A stretch of DNA of 64,000 bases from Desulfobaculum xiamenense (GTDB lineage: Bacteria; Desulfobacterota; Desulfovibrionia; Desulfovibrionales; Desulfovibrionaceae): positions 911,019 through 975,018 of the forward strand of contig NZ_JAATJA010000001.1 of NCBI RefSeq assembly GCF_011927665.1, in the 5' to 3' direction. Below the pieces are notes generated by a model, which did not search any database, was not told the origin of the DNA, and was given only the letters and a program-made list of their open reading frames with translations. Each line of letters begins with the position of its first letter. Position 1 is the first letter of the stretch. Of the stretch, positions 7,723-16,474 are shown one piece after another. The translations under genes were made by a program, and so were the position numbers.

Positions 7723-8238
7723 TTAGAACGGCACGTCGTCCATGCCGGACGCCTCGGACGGGAACGCCGGGCCGAGATCTTCATCGGGGAAGGGCTGTTC
7801 GGCGCGCTGCTGCTGGTTGCCGCCGCCCCACGACTGCTGGCCGCCCTGACGGGGCTGCTGCTGGCCGCCGGACTGGCGGGGGCCTTCGTAGCTGCCCTGC
7901 TGGCCGCCCTTGGAATCAAGGAACTGCACGCGCTGCGCCTTGATCTCGGTGGTGTAGCGGTCAGAACCGTCCTGGCCCTGCCACTTGCGGGTCTGGAGGC
8001 TGCCCTCGACGTAGACGAGGCTGCCCTTGCGCAGGTAGTTGCCGCACGGCTCGGCCTGACGTCCGAAGACGGCCACGGAATGCCACTCGGCGCGGTCCAC
8101 GCGCTCGCCCTGCTGGTTGGTGTAGGACTCGTCCGTTGCCAGACGAAGGTTCGCGATGGGCTGGCCGGACTGCGTGTAGCGCAGTTCGGGGTCGCGGCCC
8201 AGACGGCCGATGAGCATCACCTTGTTCAAAGAAGCCAT
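7723..8238 (-). CDS. ssb: Single-stranded DNA-binding protein
   Basis: 171 aa. An N-terminal OB fold (about 1-105) with the usual opening MASLNKVMLIGRLGRDPE and the motif YVEGSLQTRKWQ is followed by a disordered Gly/Gln-rich linker and the acidic C-terminal tip DDVPF, which docks partner proteins at replication forks and repair sites. The ATG at 8238 has GGGAG upstream. It follows a hypothetical gene by 36 bases and ends in a strong terminator. Confidence 0.97.
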   Translation of the reverse strand: MASLNKVMLIGRLGRDPELRYTQSGQPIANLRLATDESYTNQQGERVDRAEWHSVAVFGRQAEPCGNYLRKGSLVYVEGSLQTRKWQGQDGSDRYTTEIKAQRVQFLDSKGGQQGSYEGPRQSGGQQQPRQGGQQSWGGGNQQQRAEQPFPDEDLGPAFPSEASGMDDVPF

Positions 8239-8274
8239 GAGATTCTCCCGATTTTTCGATTCAAGCCCCGGCCA

Positions 8275-8631
8275 TTACGGCTGCGGGGCGATGCGTTCGA
8301 GGGTGTCGAGGGCGTCTTCCAGCTCAACGCTCAACGCGTTGGCATCGCCCGGTTTCCAGTCGCCCAGCGCGGCTTCGAGACGTTCCTTCAGAGCGAGTGC
8401 CCTGTCGAGGTCTTCACGGAGCGCCGCCGTGAGCTTCTTGTCTTTAATGCCAAAACGCACCTGGTCGTCAAGGGCGAGAACGAGTTCCATGACCCCGCAA
8501 GGGCCGCCTCCGGGCGCGACGGGCGTCTTCGTCTCCGGCCATGCCAGCGAGAAAAGGCGCGGCCACGCACGTTTGACGTCATCGGGATACGGAGTCCCCG
8601 CCGAAACGCGAATCTGAAGAATCTTTCCCAT
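8275..8631 (-). CDS. Hypothetical protein, 118 aa
   Basis: A soluble protein I do not recognise, starting MGKILQIRVSAGTPYPDD. It has a DDQVRFGIKDKK segment followed by a helical region (residues 65-110) rich in Leu, Glu and Asp. GGAGG spaced six bases before the ATG overlaps the end of the biotin carrier-like gene, so it is the fourth gene of the carboxylase transcript. Its position between the carboxylase subunit and ssb gives no clear role. Confidence 0.7.
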   Translation of the reverse strand: MGKILQIRVSAGTPYPDDVKRAWPRLFSLAWPETKTPVAPGGGPCGVMELVLALDDQVRFGIKDKKLTAALREDLDRALALKERLEAALGDWKPGDANALSVELEDALDTLERIAPQP

Positions 8632-8640
8632 GGCTACCTC

Positions 8641-9288
8641 CTAGCGCTCTTCCCACTCGCCCTGCACGCGGTTGACCACTTCCTGAATGACGGGAAGCAA
8701 CTCCTCCGGGCAGACGCCGATGAGCGGCTCGCCCGCGGCGACGGACTCGTTGTGCTGGAAGTACACGGCGTAGATGAGTCCCTCGGGTCCGGCGTAGGCC
8801 AGCGGGGTCTCGCGCTTCATGCGGGAGACAATGAACAGATCCATGCCCTCGCGCACGCGCACGCACTTGCAGCCGGAGGCCTTGACCTTGGTGTCGATCT
8901 CCGGGGTGAAGTAGTACTTGGCCTGCTCGGGCGCGTGGAACAGGTGCAGGGTCTTCTTGAGGATGGCGGAAATGACCTCGTCCTTGGTCAGGTAGTGCCG
9001 CAGCGTGAACAGCGTGGTTCCCGCCTCGACGAAGCGACCGGAGTGTTCGAGGAAGACCTTTTCCACCTCGCCCTTGAGGGGCGCGAGAATGGCCTTGGCA
9101 TTGTGCTCGCGGCCAAGCTTGGCCAGCAGCGTTCCGGGCTTCTCGTTCCACACGCCGGTGGTGCCGTGGACCTGGGCTCCCGGTTCGGAGACCACGAATT
9201 CCACGATGCCGGTGTGCGGAGCGCGAACCTCCACCACCTCGAAGGGGGAGGCCTTCATTTCCTCCAATAGGGCCTTGACGTCTATCAC
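8641..9288 (-). CDS. Biotin carboxyl carrier-like subunit of acetyl-CoA carboxylase
   Basis: 215 aa with two biotinyl/lipoyl-like segments. The first (about 20-98) has an APLKGEVEKVFLEHSGRFVE turn but no attachment lysine. The second (about 145-200) aligns with a biotinyl hammerhead as SRMKRETPLAYAGPEGL; Lys158 lies where biotin is attached. The canonical AMKM is RMKR here, so biotinylation is probable but not certain. It starts at GTG 9288, preceded by GAGGAT. It follows the carboxyltransferase and biotin carboxylase genes and would carry CO2 between them. Confidence 0.72.
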   Translation of the reverse strand: MIDVKALLEEMKASPFEVVEVRAPHTGIVEFVVSEPGAQVHGTTGVWNEKPGTLLAKLGREHNAKAILAPLKGEVEKVFLEHSGRFVEAGTTLFTLRHYLTKDEVISAILKKTLHLFHAPEQAKYYFTPEIDTKVKASGCKCVRVREGMDLFIVSRMKRETPLAYAGPEGLIYAVYFQHNESVAAGEPLIGVCPEELLPVIQEVVNRVQGEWEER

Positions 9289-9318
9289 GAGAGTATCCTC
9301 TTGCGTTTCTGCAAGCCT

Positions 9319-9350
9319 GCGCGCCGGGACCGCGCACGGTCCCGGCGCAC
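9319..9350 (-). promoter_or_regulatory. Intercistronic hairpin in the carboxylase operon
   Basis: An 11-bp GC-rich inverted repeat (9321-9331 with 9338-9348, GCGCCGGGACC) lies between the carboxyltransferase and carrier genes. There is no T-run, so it is more likely an mRNA stability or processing element than a full terminator. Confidence 0.5.
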
Positions 9351-9354
9351 GAAG

Positions 9355-11625
9355 CTATCGGTAGTACAGATTCCTGCCGCCCATGGTCAGAAGGGCCTGA
9401 TGCAGATTCTTGCGGATTTCCCGACGGTCCCAGATACCCTGAACGTGCCCGCGCGAGAGCGCCTGATGCACGTCGTGGTAGTTGGGCGGGATGTCCAGAC
9501 CGGTGGTCTCCTTGATGACGCCGCGACCGGCAAAGCCGATGTTGGCCGAACGCACGGCGAACTGGTACGGCGAGCACCCGAGGAAGCTCGCCACCGGTCC
9601 GGCGTAGGAGTTCGTATCATAGAGCACGAGGTACAGACCGCCAGCCTCGATGTAGCGCCGAACGGCCATGGTGCAGCGCGGCATCTGGATGACGCCGTTG
9701 ACGCCCTCCTGAATGCGGATGCCCGCGGTGCCATGGACATAGGCGATGAAGGGATAGTGCTTCTTGCGGGCACGCTCGGCCGCGCGGATGAACTTCTCGC
9801 CCTCCGCCGCGCCCACGGAACCGCCGCGGAAGTCAGCCATGAGCATGGCCACCACGCAGTTCACGCCGTGGATGCGCGCCTCAAATGTAGTGCAGGCGCA
9901 CTTCTTGCCGGTCTTGGCCTTGGCCTGTTCGAGCTTGGCGTCAAGCCCGTCGAAGGACAGGGGGTTGCCGGACTCGATATTGCGGCTGAACTCGTAGATG
10001 GATTCCTGATCGAAAACGTTATGCAGGTACCACTGGTATTCCATGCGGAAATGGTGTCCGCAGGTGGAGCACACGCCAGCGAAGTCTCCGAAGAGATCCG
10101 GTGCCCAGAGGTCCACGCAGCCGTGGGTTGCCGCGTTGGGGCAGGTCACGGCGCGGTCCTCGCGGGCCTGCGGGCTGACGTAGTAGCTGCCGTTTCCGAG
10201 TTCGCAGGAGCCTTCGTCCCAGCAGGACAGCTCAGTCAGGCTCTTTTCGGTCTCGGTCACCACGGCTTCGGTGCTTCCGGCTCCGGCAAGCTTGCGCATC
10301 CATTCGAGCGGTGCGGAGAACTTGTCCTTCACCACCTGAATCTCGCCGCCGATCTCCTCCATGACACCGGATATCTTCTTCTGATGCTTGCGCATGAAGT
10401 CGTACTTGAAGAACGAATAGATATCCCACCACAACTCGCCGAGCACGTTGTTCGCGCGTTCGGAGAACGGAGTGACGTCCATGTAGGCCTTGAGGCTCAT
10501 GCGGCGGAAGCGCTGATAGCGCCGCCAGACCAGCCGCTCCTTAGCGCGGGAGGACAGGCTCCAGCGGACGTAGATGTCCTCTGCGCTCTTGCCCTTCTTG
10601 CGCGCGCGGCGCGAGCTGAGGGTCATGGCGCGGAAGAAGCGCCAGCCCTTGACGTTGAGTACCACGCTGTCCGTGGCGCGGATGACTTCCTGTCGCAGCA
10701 GCTTGAAGAAGTCGTAATGGTTGGGACGCGCGCCGAGCGCCGGCTCGCCGAGAATCTGGTCCACGTAGCCCATGACCCGGTTGTCCTCGGCGGTCATCTT
10801 AAGCTTGCGTGCGCAACTTTCAATAAGCTCCGGCGTGGCGCGCTCGCCCGAGCGCAGGCGGCCTTCAATGGCGGCTGCACCCTCGGGGGAAATGACCGAG
10901 TAGTAACCGTGGGAGAACATCATCCTGTGGTCGGCAAGCGCGATGGCCTCGGCTCCGCCGGAACCGCCCTCGGAAATGCAGGTGATGACCGGAACGGTCA
11001 GCCCCGCCATTTCGTACAGATTACGGGCGATCTGCTGCGCGGCGCCGGGGTTGTCCTCGATGGGGAACGCGCCCGGAGTGAACACGTAGGTGTGGATCGG
11101 GATGTTCTCCGTCTCGGCGACCTTCATGTAGTGCAGGGCCTTGGCGTTGCCCCACGGCTTCACGGAACCGCCGTTGCGGAATTCCTGACCGTGGCCCTTT
11201 TCCTGACCGATGACCATGACGGGCTGGTTGTACACCTTGCCGCCAACGCGACGGGTGATGTAGGCCCGCGCAATGATCATGCTCGGATCGATGTTGTATT
11301 CGTCCTGTCCGCCAAGCTCGGTATAGTTGTCATAGACGTTCTCAAGAATGTCCTTGAGGCAGATGCGCTGGGGATGGCGGACGATGCGCACCTTGTCCAT
11401 GGGGGTCAGATCACGTTCGAGCTTCCTTTCGAGAAACTCGAACAGGTCTTCGAGGGCCGAAAGCTGCTTGGACTTCTCGGACTGCGAAGCGGTCTGCTCG
11501 CGTTCGAGGAAATCATTCAGCTTGGACTGGAGAAGCTGGATATTCGCGTTCTCCTTCGCCCCGAAGATGTCCTGAATATACTGCAACCTGTCGCGCAGGC
11601 CCTGTATTCGCTTTTCAATGTCCAT
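9355..11625 (-). CDS. Acetyl-CoA carboxylase carboxyltransferase, fused alpha and beta parts
   Basis: 756 aa, made of two crotonase-like carboxyltransferase halves. The N-terminal half resembles AccA: a helical start (RLQYIQDIFGAKENANIQLL), GQEKGHGQEFRNGG, and the oxyanion-hole glycine motif SEGGSGGAEAIALADHR. The C-terminal half resembles AccD: a cysteine zinc-finger-like segment near residues 490-525 (CPNAATHGC then CSTC), ADFRGGSVG and GRGVIKETTG. It transfers CO2 from carboxybiotin to acetyl-CoA to make malonyl-CoA. The ATG at 11625 gives the usual MDIEKRIQ start. Order is alpha then beta, unlike the separate accA and accD of most bacteria. Confidence 0.88.
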   Translation of the reverse strand: MDIEKRIQGLRDRLQYIQDIFGAKENANIQLLQSKLNDFLEREQTASQSEKSKQLSALEDLFEFLERKLERDLTPMDKVRIVRHPQRICLKDILENVYDNYTELGGQDEYNIDPSMIIARAYITRRVGGKVYNQPVMVIGQEKGHGQEFRNGGSVKPWGNAKALHYMKVAETENIPIHTYVFTPGAFPIEDNPGAAQQIARNLYEMAGLTVPVITCISEGGSGGAEAIALADHRMMFSHGYYSVISPEGAAAIEGRLRSGERATPELIESCARKLKMTAEDNRVMGYVDQILGEPALGARPNHYDFFKLLRQEVIRATDSVVLNVKGWRFFRAMTLSSRRARKKGKSAEDIYVRWSLSSRAKERLVWRRYQRFRRMSLKAYMDVTPFSERANNVLGELWWDIYSFFKYDFMRKHQKKISGVMEEIGGEIQVVKDKFSAPLEWMRKLAGAGSTEAVVTETEKSLTELSCWDEGSCELGNGSYYVSPQAREDRAVTCPNAATHGCVDLWAPDLFGDFAGVCSTCGHHFRMEYQWYLHNVFDQESIYEFSRNIESGNPLSFDGLDAKLEQAKAKTGKKCACTTFEARIHGVNCVVAMLMADFRGGSVGAAEGEKFIRAAERARKKHYPFIAYVHGTAGIRIQEGVNGVIQMPRCTMAVRRYIEAGGLYLVLYDTNSYAGPVASFLGCSPYQFAVRSANIGFAGRGVIKETTGLDIPPNYHDVHQALSRGHVQGIWDRREIRKNLHQALLTMGGRNLYYR

Positions 11626-11724
11626 AACGTGTCTTTGGATTGGGTGTCGGGACAGCTCACTTCCCCGCAAGGGGACGCCGCACACGCGGCTGGAGCCAGC
11701 ATCGTATCGGATGCTGTGCCGGCA

Positions 11725-13143
11725 TCAGCTGAACTTGAGGAGGTTGGCCGTCTTCTCCCGCAGAAATTCCACGTTCGAGCGCAGGCCATTTCCTGCGGAA
11801 TCCTGCCCCTCGAGCACCAGGTTGTCAAGGAACGCAAAGCCGCGGGCCTTGGCCTCGGCGAGGTCGCGTCCCCAGATGATCGCCAGTGCGAGGTTGGGGT
11901 CGAATTCCGTGGGAATCTGGTACGCCTCGGTGGTGGACACCTGCGTATGCACGGCCAGCCACGGCTCGTCCTTCCACGAGAAACGGTCGATGCGGCCGCA
12001 CCACGGGGAGAACTTGTTGGCCGGGTCCTCCGCGATGAGACGATACTCGATGCCGACGCCGTCGAAGACGATGTCCTTCTGGCCGTAACCGAGCTTCTCG
12101 CCCAGCGCGCAGCGGATCTGCTCCGCGATGAGGTCGGTCCCATCCTGCCCATTCACGCGGGAAATGGCGGCGGAAACGCCGTTCTCCACCTGAATGCGGG
12201 TGTTGACCTCCATGAGGAACGGCTTGCCGTTGGGGGTCACGATCCACTCCCAGGTTCCCACGCTGTCATACCCCGCCTCGCGGGCCATGGACAGGGAGTG
12301 CCCGGTAATCTCGTCCAGCAGCTCCTGCGCCTCGAAACCATAGGACAGCTCGCCGGGCGCAAAACCCGGAGCAACTTCTATGCGTTTCTGCCGACCTGTG
12401 CTCTGAACGGAACAATTGCGTGTGCCAAAATGCAGCGGCTCGCTTCCATGACGGTCCGCAAGAACCTGCACTTCAAGGTGATTGAAGTCGAAGATGCGCT
12501 GTTCGACCAGCACGCCTTCGTCTCCGAACTGGCGTTTTGCATAGTTGCGTATGCGACGATAGATAGCGCGGAAGGTGTCCATGTCATGGATTTCCTCGAT
12601 ACCCATGCCGCCGCCGCCAGCCGACGCCTTGACCAGAACCACGGGGCGCTCCACGCCCTGCTCCGCCTGAAAGGCGAACAGGTTTTCCGCAATCTCCTCG
12701 GCTTCCATCTCGTCGTAGATGGGGCGGTCGGAACCGGGAACCGTAGGCACGCCAAGGCTTCGCGCGAGGCGCTTGGTGTTGATCTTGTCGCCGAGTTCGC
12801 GAATCACCCGCCACGATGGGCCGATCCACTCCAGCCTGGTGCGACGCTGGGTAACGCGCCGCGCGAAGCGGAAGTCCTCGGCGAAGAACCCGTAACCGGG
12901 ATGCACGGCCGTGGCGTGGGATTCGTCGGCCACGGCGAGCAGTTCATTGGCATCGTGATAGGAGGAGATGCGATACAGCGCGCCCTCACCGCCAAGCTCG
13001 CGCGCCAGACGAACATGTCCGGACGCCTCGTCCGCGGCGGTGTATACACAAACGAAATCCAGGCCCAACTTCTGGCAGGCCCGGACAATCCGCATGGCGA
13101 TCTCACCGCGATTCGCCACCAGGACCTTGTGTTTCTTCAGCAC
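11725..13143 (-). CDS. accC: Biotin carboxylase subunit of acetyl-CoA carboxylase
   Basis: 472 aa ATP-grasp enzyme that carboxylates biotin using bicarbonate and ATP. Visible are the N-terminal NRGEIAMRI, HPGYGFFAE, the ATP-grasp Lys120 (ELGDKINTK), the glycine loop KASAGGGGMGIEE (172-184), and the catalytic strand MEVNTRIQVE (311-320). Two usual signatures differ: QVEH is QVEN, and the ERDCSVQRRHQK stretch reads TRNCSVQSTGRQK. The start is GTG at 13143. About 100 bases separate it from the carboxyltransferase gene. Confidence 0.85.
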   Translation of the reverse strand: MLKKHKVLVANRGEIAMRIVRACQKLGLDFVCVYTAADEASGHVRLARELGGEGALYRISSYHDANELLAVADESHATAVHPGYGFFAEDFRFARRVTQRRTRLEWIGPSWRVIRELGDKINTKRLARSLGVPTVPGSDRPIYDEMEAEEIAENLFAFQAEQGVERPVVLVKASAGGGGMGIEEIHDMDTFRAIYRRIRNYAKRQFGDEGVLVEQRIFDFNHLEVQVLADRHGSEPLHFGTRNCSVQSTGRQKRIEVAPGFAPGELSYGFEAQELLDEITGHSLSMAREAGYDSVGTWEWIVTPNGKPFLMEVNTRIQVENGVSAAISRVNGQDGTDLIAEQIRCALGEKLGYGQKDIVFDGVGIEYRLIAEDPANKFSPWCGRIDRFSWKDEPWLAVHTQVSTTEAYQIPTEFDPNLALAIIWGRDLAEAKARGFAFLDNLVLEGQDSAGNGLRSNVEFLREKTANLLKFS

Positions 13144-13147
13144 TGAT

Positions 13148-13540
13148 TTACGTTCCTTGTTTGCTCGCCTTCTTCCGGAGCGCGATCATGCGCTTCTGGA
13201 CTTCGAGAACCAGCTTGTCGAGGCGGGCCTCTTTGCGGTGGTCGTTGTTCTCGAAATTGAGACCAATGATGCCGTTATCCAGCACGCGCATCACTCGGGC
13301 CTTCAGCTCGGGAAGAAAGAGCTTCTTGTTGAGGAGCAGATCGAACTCCAGTTGCTCGCCTTCGGTGAACCCCTTTGTGGCGTCCTTGAAAGCCAGCCCC
13401 ATAGCGCTCAGGTCCAGCACGGTGAAGCGTTTCTCGGTCGGCTTGAGGATGACCTCAAGACCCGGAATCTTCGTCCGGAACGCCCGGCGCTGACCGCCGT
13501 TACCTTCGTCACCCAGAGAAAACGAATAGTCGTCGATCAT
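13148..13540 (-). CDS. PilZ-domain protein
   Basis: 130 aa. The core (about 20-100) has RFTVLDLSAMGLAF, matching the PilZ DxSxxG motif, then strands ending RVMRVLDNGIIGLNFEN. PilZ domains bind c-di-GMP. Directly after motB (stop TAG and start ATG are adjacent), it could act as a c-di-GMP brake on the flagellar motor; that role is inferred from position. The N-terminal arginine part of the binding motif is weak (QRRAFRTK), so ligand binding is not assured. Confidence 0.72.
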   Translation of the reverse strand: MIDDYSFSLGDEGNGGQRRAFRTKIPGLEVILKPTEKRFTVLDLSAMGLAFKDATKGFTEGEQLEFDLLLNKKLFLPELKARVMRVLDNGIIGLNFENNDHRKEARLDKLVLEVQKRMIALRKKASKQGT

Positions 13541-14275
13541 CTATCTGCTCACGATCTTTTCAAGAACCAGCTCAACCCGCCGATTCTTGGCCCTGTTCTC
13601 GGCGGTGTTGTTGGGATAGATCGGCTGAAGATCAGCCAATCCTGTCGCCGTCAACCGTCCCTGGGCGATTCCGAGTTGCATCAGATAGCGCAAAACGTAC
13701 ACCGCACGCAAGCTTGAAATCTCCCAGTTATCCTTGAACCTGCTATTGCGCGAGGGCGGCACGTCATCGGAATGACCCACGATATTTATCTGCTGGTCCA
13801 CATTCTTAACCAGCACATCGCGAAGCGTCGCGACCAGCGCCCGGCCCTGCTCGGAAAGCTCCACCTGCCCGGATTCGAAGAGCACATCGCCCGGCAGGCG
13901 AAGCGTGATCTTGCCCTCCTCCAACACCGCGCCCACCACGCCCTCCACGCCCTTCTTCGTGATGAAGGTCCGCACGTCGGAGAACACCTTGCGCTGCGCC
14001 TCGATAAGCTGCTTCTGCATGCGCACGGTGTCCATGATCACGGCCTCCTCGCTCTTGACCGGCGCGGTCATGAGCTTGTCCTCCTTTTGGCCGAGCGCCT
14101 TGCGCACGGAAAGGAACGAGTCCGTAAACTTCTGCACGTTGAGCGTGGACATGGAGAACAGCAGAATGAAAAAGACGAGCAGCAGGAGCGAAAGGTCCGC
14201 GAATGTCGTTATCCACTCGTTGCTTTCGCCCTCGGATTCGCTTGATCCCAGAGAGTTGAGTTCTTCATCGGGCAC
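13541..14275 (-). CDS. motB: Flagellar motor stator protein MotB
   Basis: 244 aa. One N-terminal membrane helix with the proton/ion-binding Asp27 in TTFADLSLLLL, a plug/linker region, and a C-terminal OmpA-like peptidoglycan-binding domain (about 115-240, NIVGHSDDVPPSR and NRRVELVLEKI). It starts with GTG at 14275, preceded by GGAG, and overlaps the end of motA by 11 bases. It anchors the stator to the cell wall. Confidence 0.93.
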   Translation of the reverse strand: MPDEELNSLGSSESEGESNEWITTFADLSLLLLVFFILLFSMSTLNVQKFTDSFLSVRKALGQKEDKLMTAPVKSEEAVIMDTVRMQKQLIEAQRKVFSDVRTFITKKGVEGVVGAVLEEGKITLRLPGDVLFESGQVELSEQGRALVATLRDVLVKNVDQQINIVGHSDDVPPSRNSRFKDNWEISSLRAVYVLRYLMQLGIAQGRLTATGLADLQPIYPNNTAENRAKNRRVELVLEKIVSR

Positions 14276-15020
14276 TCTTGCGCTCCTTGGGTGGCTCGAA
14301 GGACGAGAGCTTCTCGTAGACCAGTCTGGGGTTGTTGTTCTCCAGAATGGACTTTGCGCCCTCGAAGATAATCTGCAGGTGCAGTTCCTCCTGCGAGGTC
14401 CGGGCCTTCATCTTGCCCGCGAAGGGCAGGAAGATGAGGTTCGCCATGATGGTTCCGTAGAAGGTGGTGAGAATGGCCACGGCCATGGCCGGACCGAGCG
14501 AGGCCGGGTCCTCCAGCTTGGAGAGCATCTGCACGAGGCCGATCAGCGTACCGATCATTCCGAAGGCTGGGCCGAACCCGGCCAGCTTGTGGAAAACCTC
14601 GATGGAAATGCTGTGCCGCCGCTTCATCGTGCCGATCTCGATCATCAGCGTGTCGCGGATGAGCTGCGGGTCGGCGTTGTCGGCGATGAGCTGACAGGCC
14701 TTCTTGAGGATGGGGTTCTCGGTCTGGATGTTCTCCAGCGCGATGAGTCCCTCGCGGCGGCTGATCTCCGCGATGCGGACCATGATGTTCACCACATCCT
14801 CGACCTTGCCCTTCTTTTTCATGAACAGGGACAGAGCGCCCATGTGCGCGTCGAGAACATCCTGCAACGGAAACGTGACGCAAATGGCCGCGAAGGTTCC
14901 GCCGACCACGATCATGAGCCCCGGCAGGTTGATGAACAGCGACATGTCGCCGCCGAGGAGGATAGCTCCGATGACCAGAGCGAAACCGATGATCGACCCG
15001 AGAAGTGTTGCTATATCCAT
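14265..15020 (-). CDS. motA: Flagellar motor stator protein MotA (PomA-like)
   Basis: 251 aa, four membrane helices in the MotA/PomA arrangement: two at the N-terminus (residues 1-50), a cytoplasmic loop with the charged stretch EISRREGLIALE, and two helices near 150-200 (GMIGTLIGLVQML; AVAILTTFYGTIMANL). With MotB it forms the ion-driven stator. First gene of motA-motB-pilZ. Whether H+ or Na+ is used cannot be decided from sequence here. Confidence 0.93.
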   Translation of the reverse strand: MDIATLLGSIIGFALVIGAILLGGDMSLFINLPGLMIVVGGTFAAICVTFPLQDVLDAHMGALSLFMKKKGKVEDVVNIMVRIAEISRREGLIALENIQTENPILKKACQLIADNADPQLIRDTLMIEIGTMKRRHSISIEVFHKLAGFGPAFGMIGTLIGLVQMLSKLEDPASLGPAMAVAILTTFYGTIMANLIFLPFAGKMKARTSQEELHLQIIFEGAKSILENNNPRLVYEKLSSFEPPKERKSAR

Positions 15021-15152
15021 GAGCTACGAAAACCGCCTGAGCTGAGCGGGCGTTGACACGAAGGGGCAAGCCGGACACAATATCCAAAGGCAATGGCCCC
15101 TGTACCTCTACCTACCTTCGTTCGAACCCTTCATAATAATTCGTCAATATTC

Positions 15153-15977
15153 ATGCAAAATCCGCAAAAAGTCCAGCAGGCAGCAGCGTTTATACAGAAA
15201 AGCCTTACGGCCCCGCACGAGGCCGCCACAGGCATCATTCTCGGCACGGGTCTCGGCGAATGGGCAGGCGAACTGAAATGCTCGCAGGCCTTCGATTACG
15301 CCGACATTCCCGGCTTCCCCCGCTCCACCGTTCCCGGCCACGCCGGGCGGCTCATGGCCGCCGAAATCGGCGGGCACAAGGTCTGGCTGCAACAGGGGCG
15401 CTTCCACCTCTACGAGGGCAACTCCCCGGCGGACGTATGCATGGGCGTGCGCACCATGGCCGCGCTCGGCGTGTCGCGCATCATCGTGACCAACGCGGCG
15501 GGCGCGCTCAATCCGCAGTTCGACGCAGGCGGCCTGATGCTCATCACCGACCACATCAATTTCACCGGAGCCAATCCCCTCGTCGGCCCGAATCACGACG
15601 ACTGGGGCGAACGCTTCCCGGACATGAGCCGCGCCTACTGCCCAAAGCTCGGCGCGCTGGCGCTCGACAAGGCCGCAGAGCTTGGTATCCGCCTCGAACG
15701 CGGCGTGTACCTCGGCCTTGTGGGGCCGAACCTCGAAACGCCCGCCGAAACCCGCGCCTTCCGCATCTGGGGTGCGGACGCGGTGGGCATGTCCACGGTG
15801 CTCGAAGTCATCGCCGCCCGCCACATGGGGCTCGACGTCCTCGGCATCTCGTGCCTGACCAACAAGAACCTGCCAGACTGCATGCAGGAAACGTCCCTCG
15901 ACGACGTGCTGGCCATGGCCGGAGCCTCGGCCCAAAAGCTGTCCCGACTCCTCGATGCCGTCGTGACCGCATTGTAG
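15153..15977 (+). CDS. Purine nucleoside phosphorylase
   Basis: 274 aa from ATG 15153; an upstream in-frame ATG at 15093 adds 20 atypical residues, and neither start has a strong ribosome-binding site. Motifs of the trimeric PNP family are visible: GIILGTGLGEWA (phosphate site), GHAGRLM, GRFHLYEG, TNAAGALNPQF and GMSTVLEVIAARHMG (purine/ribose contact). It cleaves inosine or guanosine with phosphate for purine salvage. It stands alone, divergent from motA, and is followed by a strong hairpin. Confidence 0.9.
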   Translation: MQNPQKVQQAAAFIQKSLTAPHEAATGIILGTGLGEWAGELKCSQAFDYADIPGFPRSTVPGHAGRLMAAEIGGHKVWLQQGRFHLYEGNSPADVCMGVRTMAALGVSRIIVTNAAGALNPQFDAGGLMLITDHINFTGANPLVGPNHDDWGERFPDMSRAYCPKLGALALDKAAELGIRLERGVYLGLVGPNLETPAETRAFRIWGADAVGMSTVLEVIAARHMGLDVLGISCLTNKNLPDCMQETSLDDVLAMAGASAQKLSRLLDAVVTAL

Positions 15978-16002
15978 GTCGGAATATTCCGCGCGAAAAG
16001 AC

Positions 16003-16045
16003 GAAAAACAGGGGGAGCCTCCATGGAGACTCCCCCTGATTCTTT
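16003..16045. terminator. Bidirectional terminator between the PNP gene and a hypothetical gene
   Basis: Near-perfect stem CAGGGGGAG...CTCCCCCTG at 16009-16038, with a T-rich tail on the plus strand (GATTCTTTT) and, on the minus strand, TTTTTCGTCTTTT. It serves two convergent genes. Confidence 0.85.
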
Positions 16046-16073
16046 TCTGCGAAACACCCGCTAGCGTAGCGTC

Positions 16074-16400
16074 CTATTCGTGACGGTGCTCGGGGTAGAC
16101 GGGGGTGGCATCGTCCATGTTTATGACACGGGTGCGGAAGCCGTCGTGCTCGATGGCGTAGCGGATGATGGTATTCTCGTCGTGGTCGAGGATGTCCAGC
16201 CCGCTCTCGGCCCCCTCGCGCATGCATTCCATGACGCGGATGACAAGCAGCTCCGCACCGGGATGATAGCCATCATGGGCGATGGTCACCGTGCCGTTCG
16301 CGTACTCGACCTCGTCGAAGGTCAGTTCCGGACGCAACTCCTCATACGCCTCGGGCGAAATGCCATTGAACGTTCCGAAAATCTTCACACCGGTTCTCAT
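16074..16400 (-). CDS. Hypothetical protein, 108 aa
   Basis: Starts MRTGVKIFGTFNGISPEAY; GGAG precedes the ATG at 16400. The sequence alternates strands and helices and ends with a His/Asp-rich tail (PVYPEHRHE). No membrane segment or signal peptide. I do not recognise the family. It lies 74 bases after the MlaA gene and may share its transcript. Confidence 0.65.
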   Translation of the reverse strand: MRTGVKIFGTFNGISPEAYEELRPELTFDEVEYANGTVTIAHDGYHPGAELLVIRVMECMREGAESGLDILDHDENTIIRYAIEHDGFRTRVINMDDATPVYPEHRHE

Positions 16401-16474
16401 TCTGCAACTCCTTCGAATCCAAAGCCGCCACCCAGCATGCACAACCGACGCATGCGGACCAGTGGCGCGCAAAA

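Noticed and set aside
9301-13146. Plus-strand open frame of 1281 codons
   Set aside because: Antisense to the acetyl-CoA carboxylase genes; no domain or ribosome-binding site.
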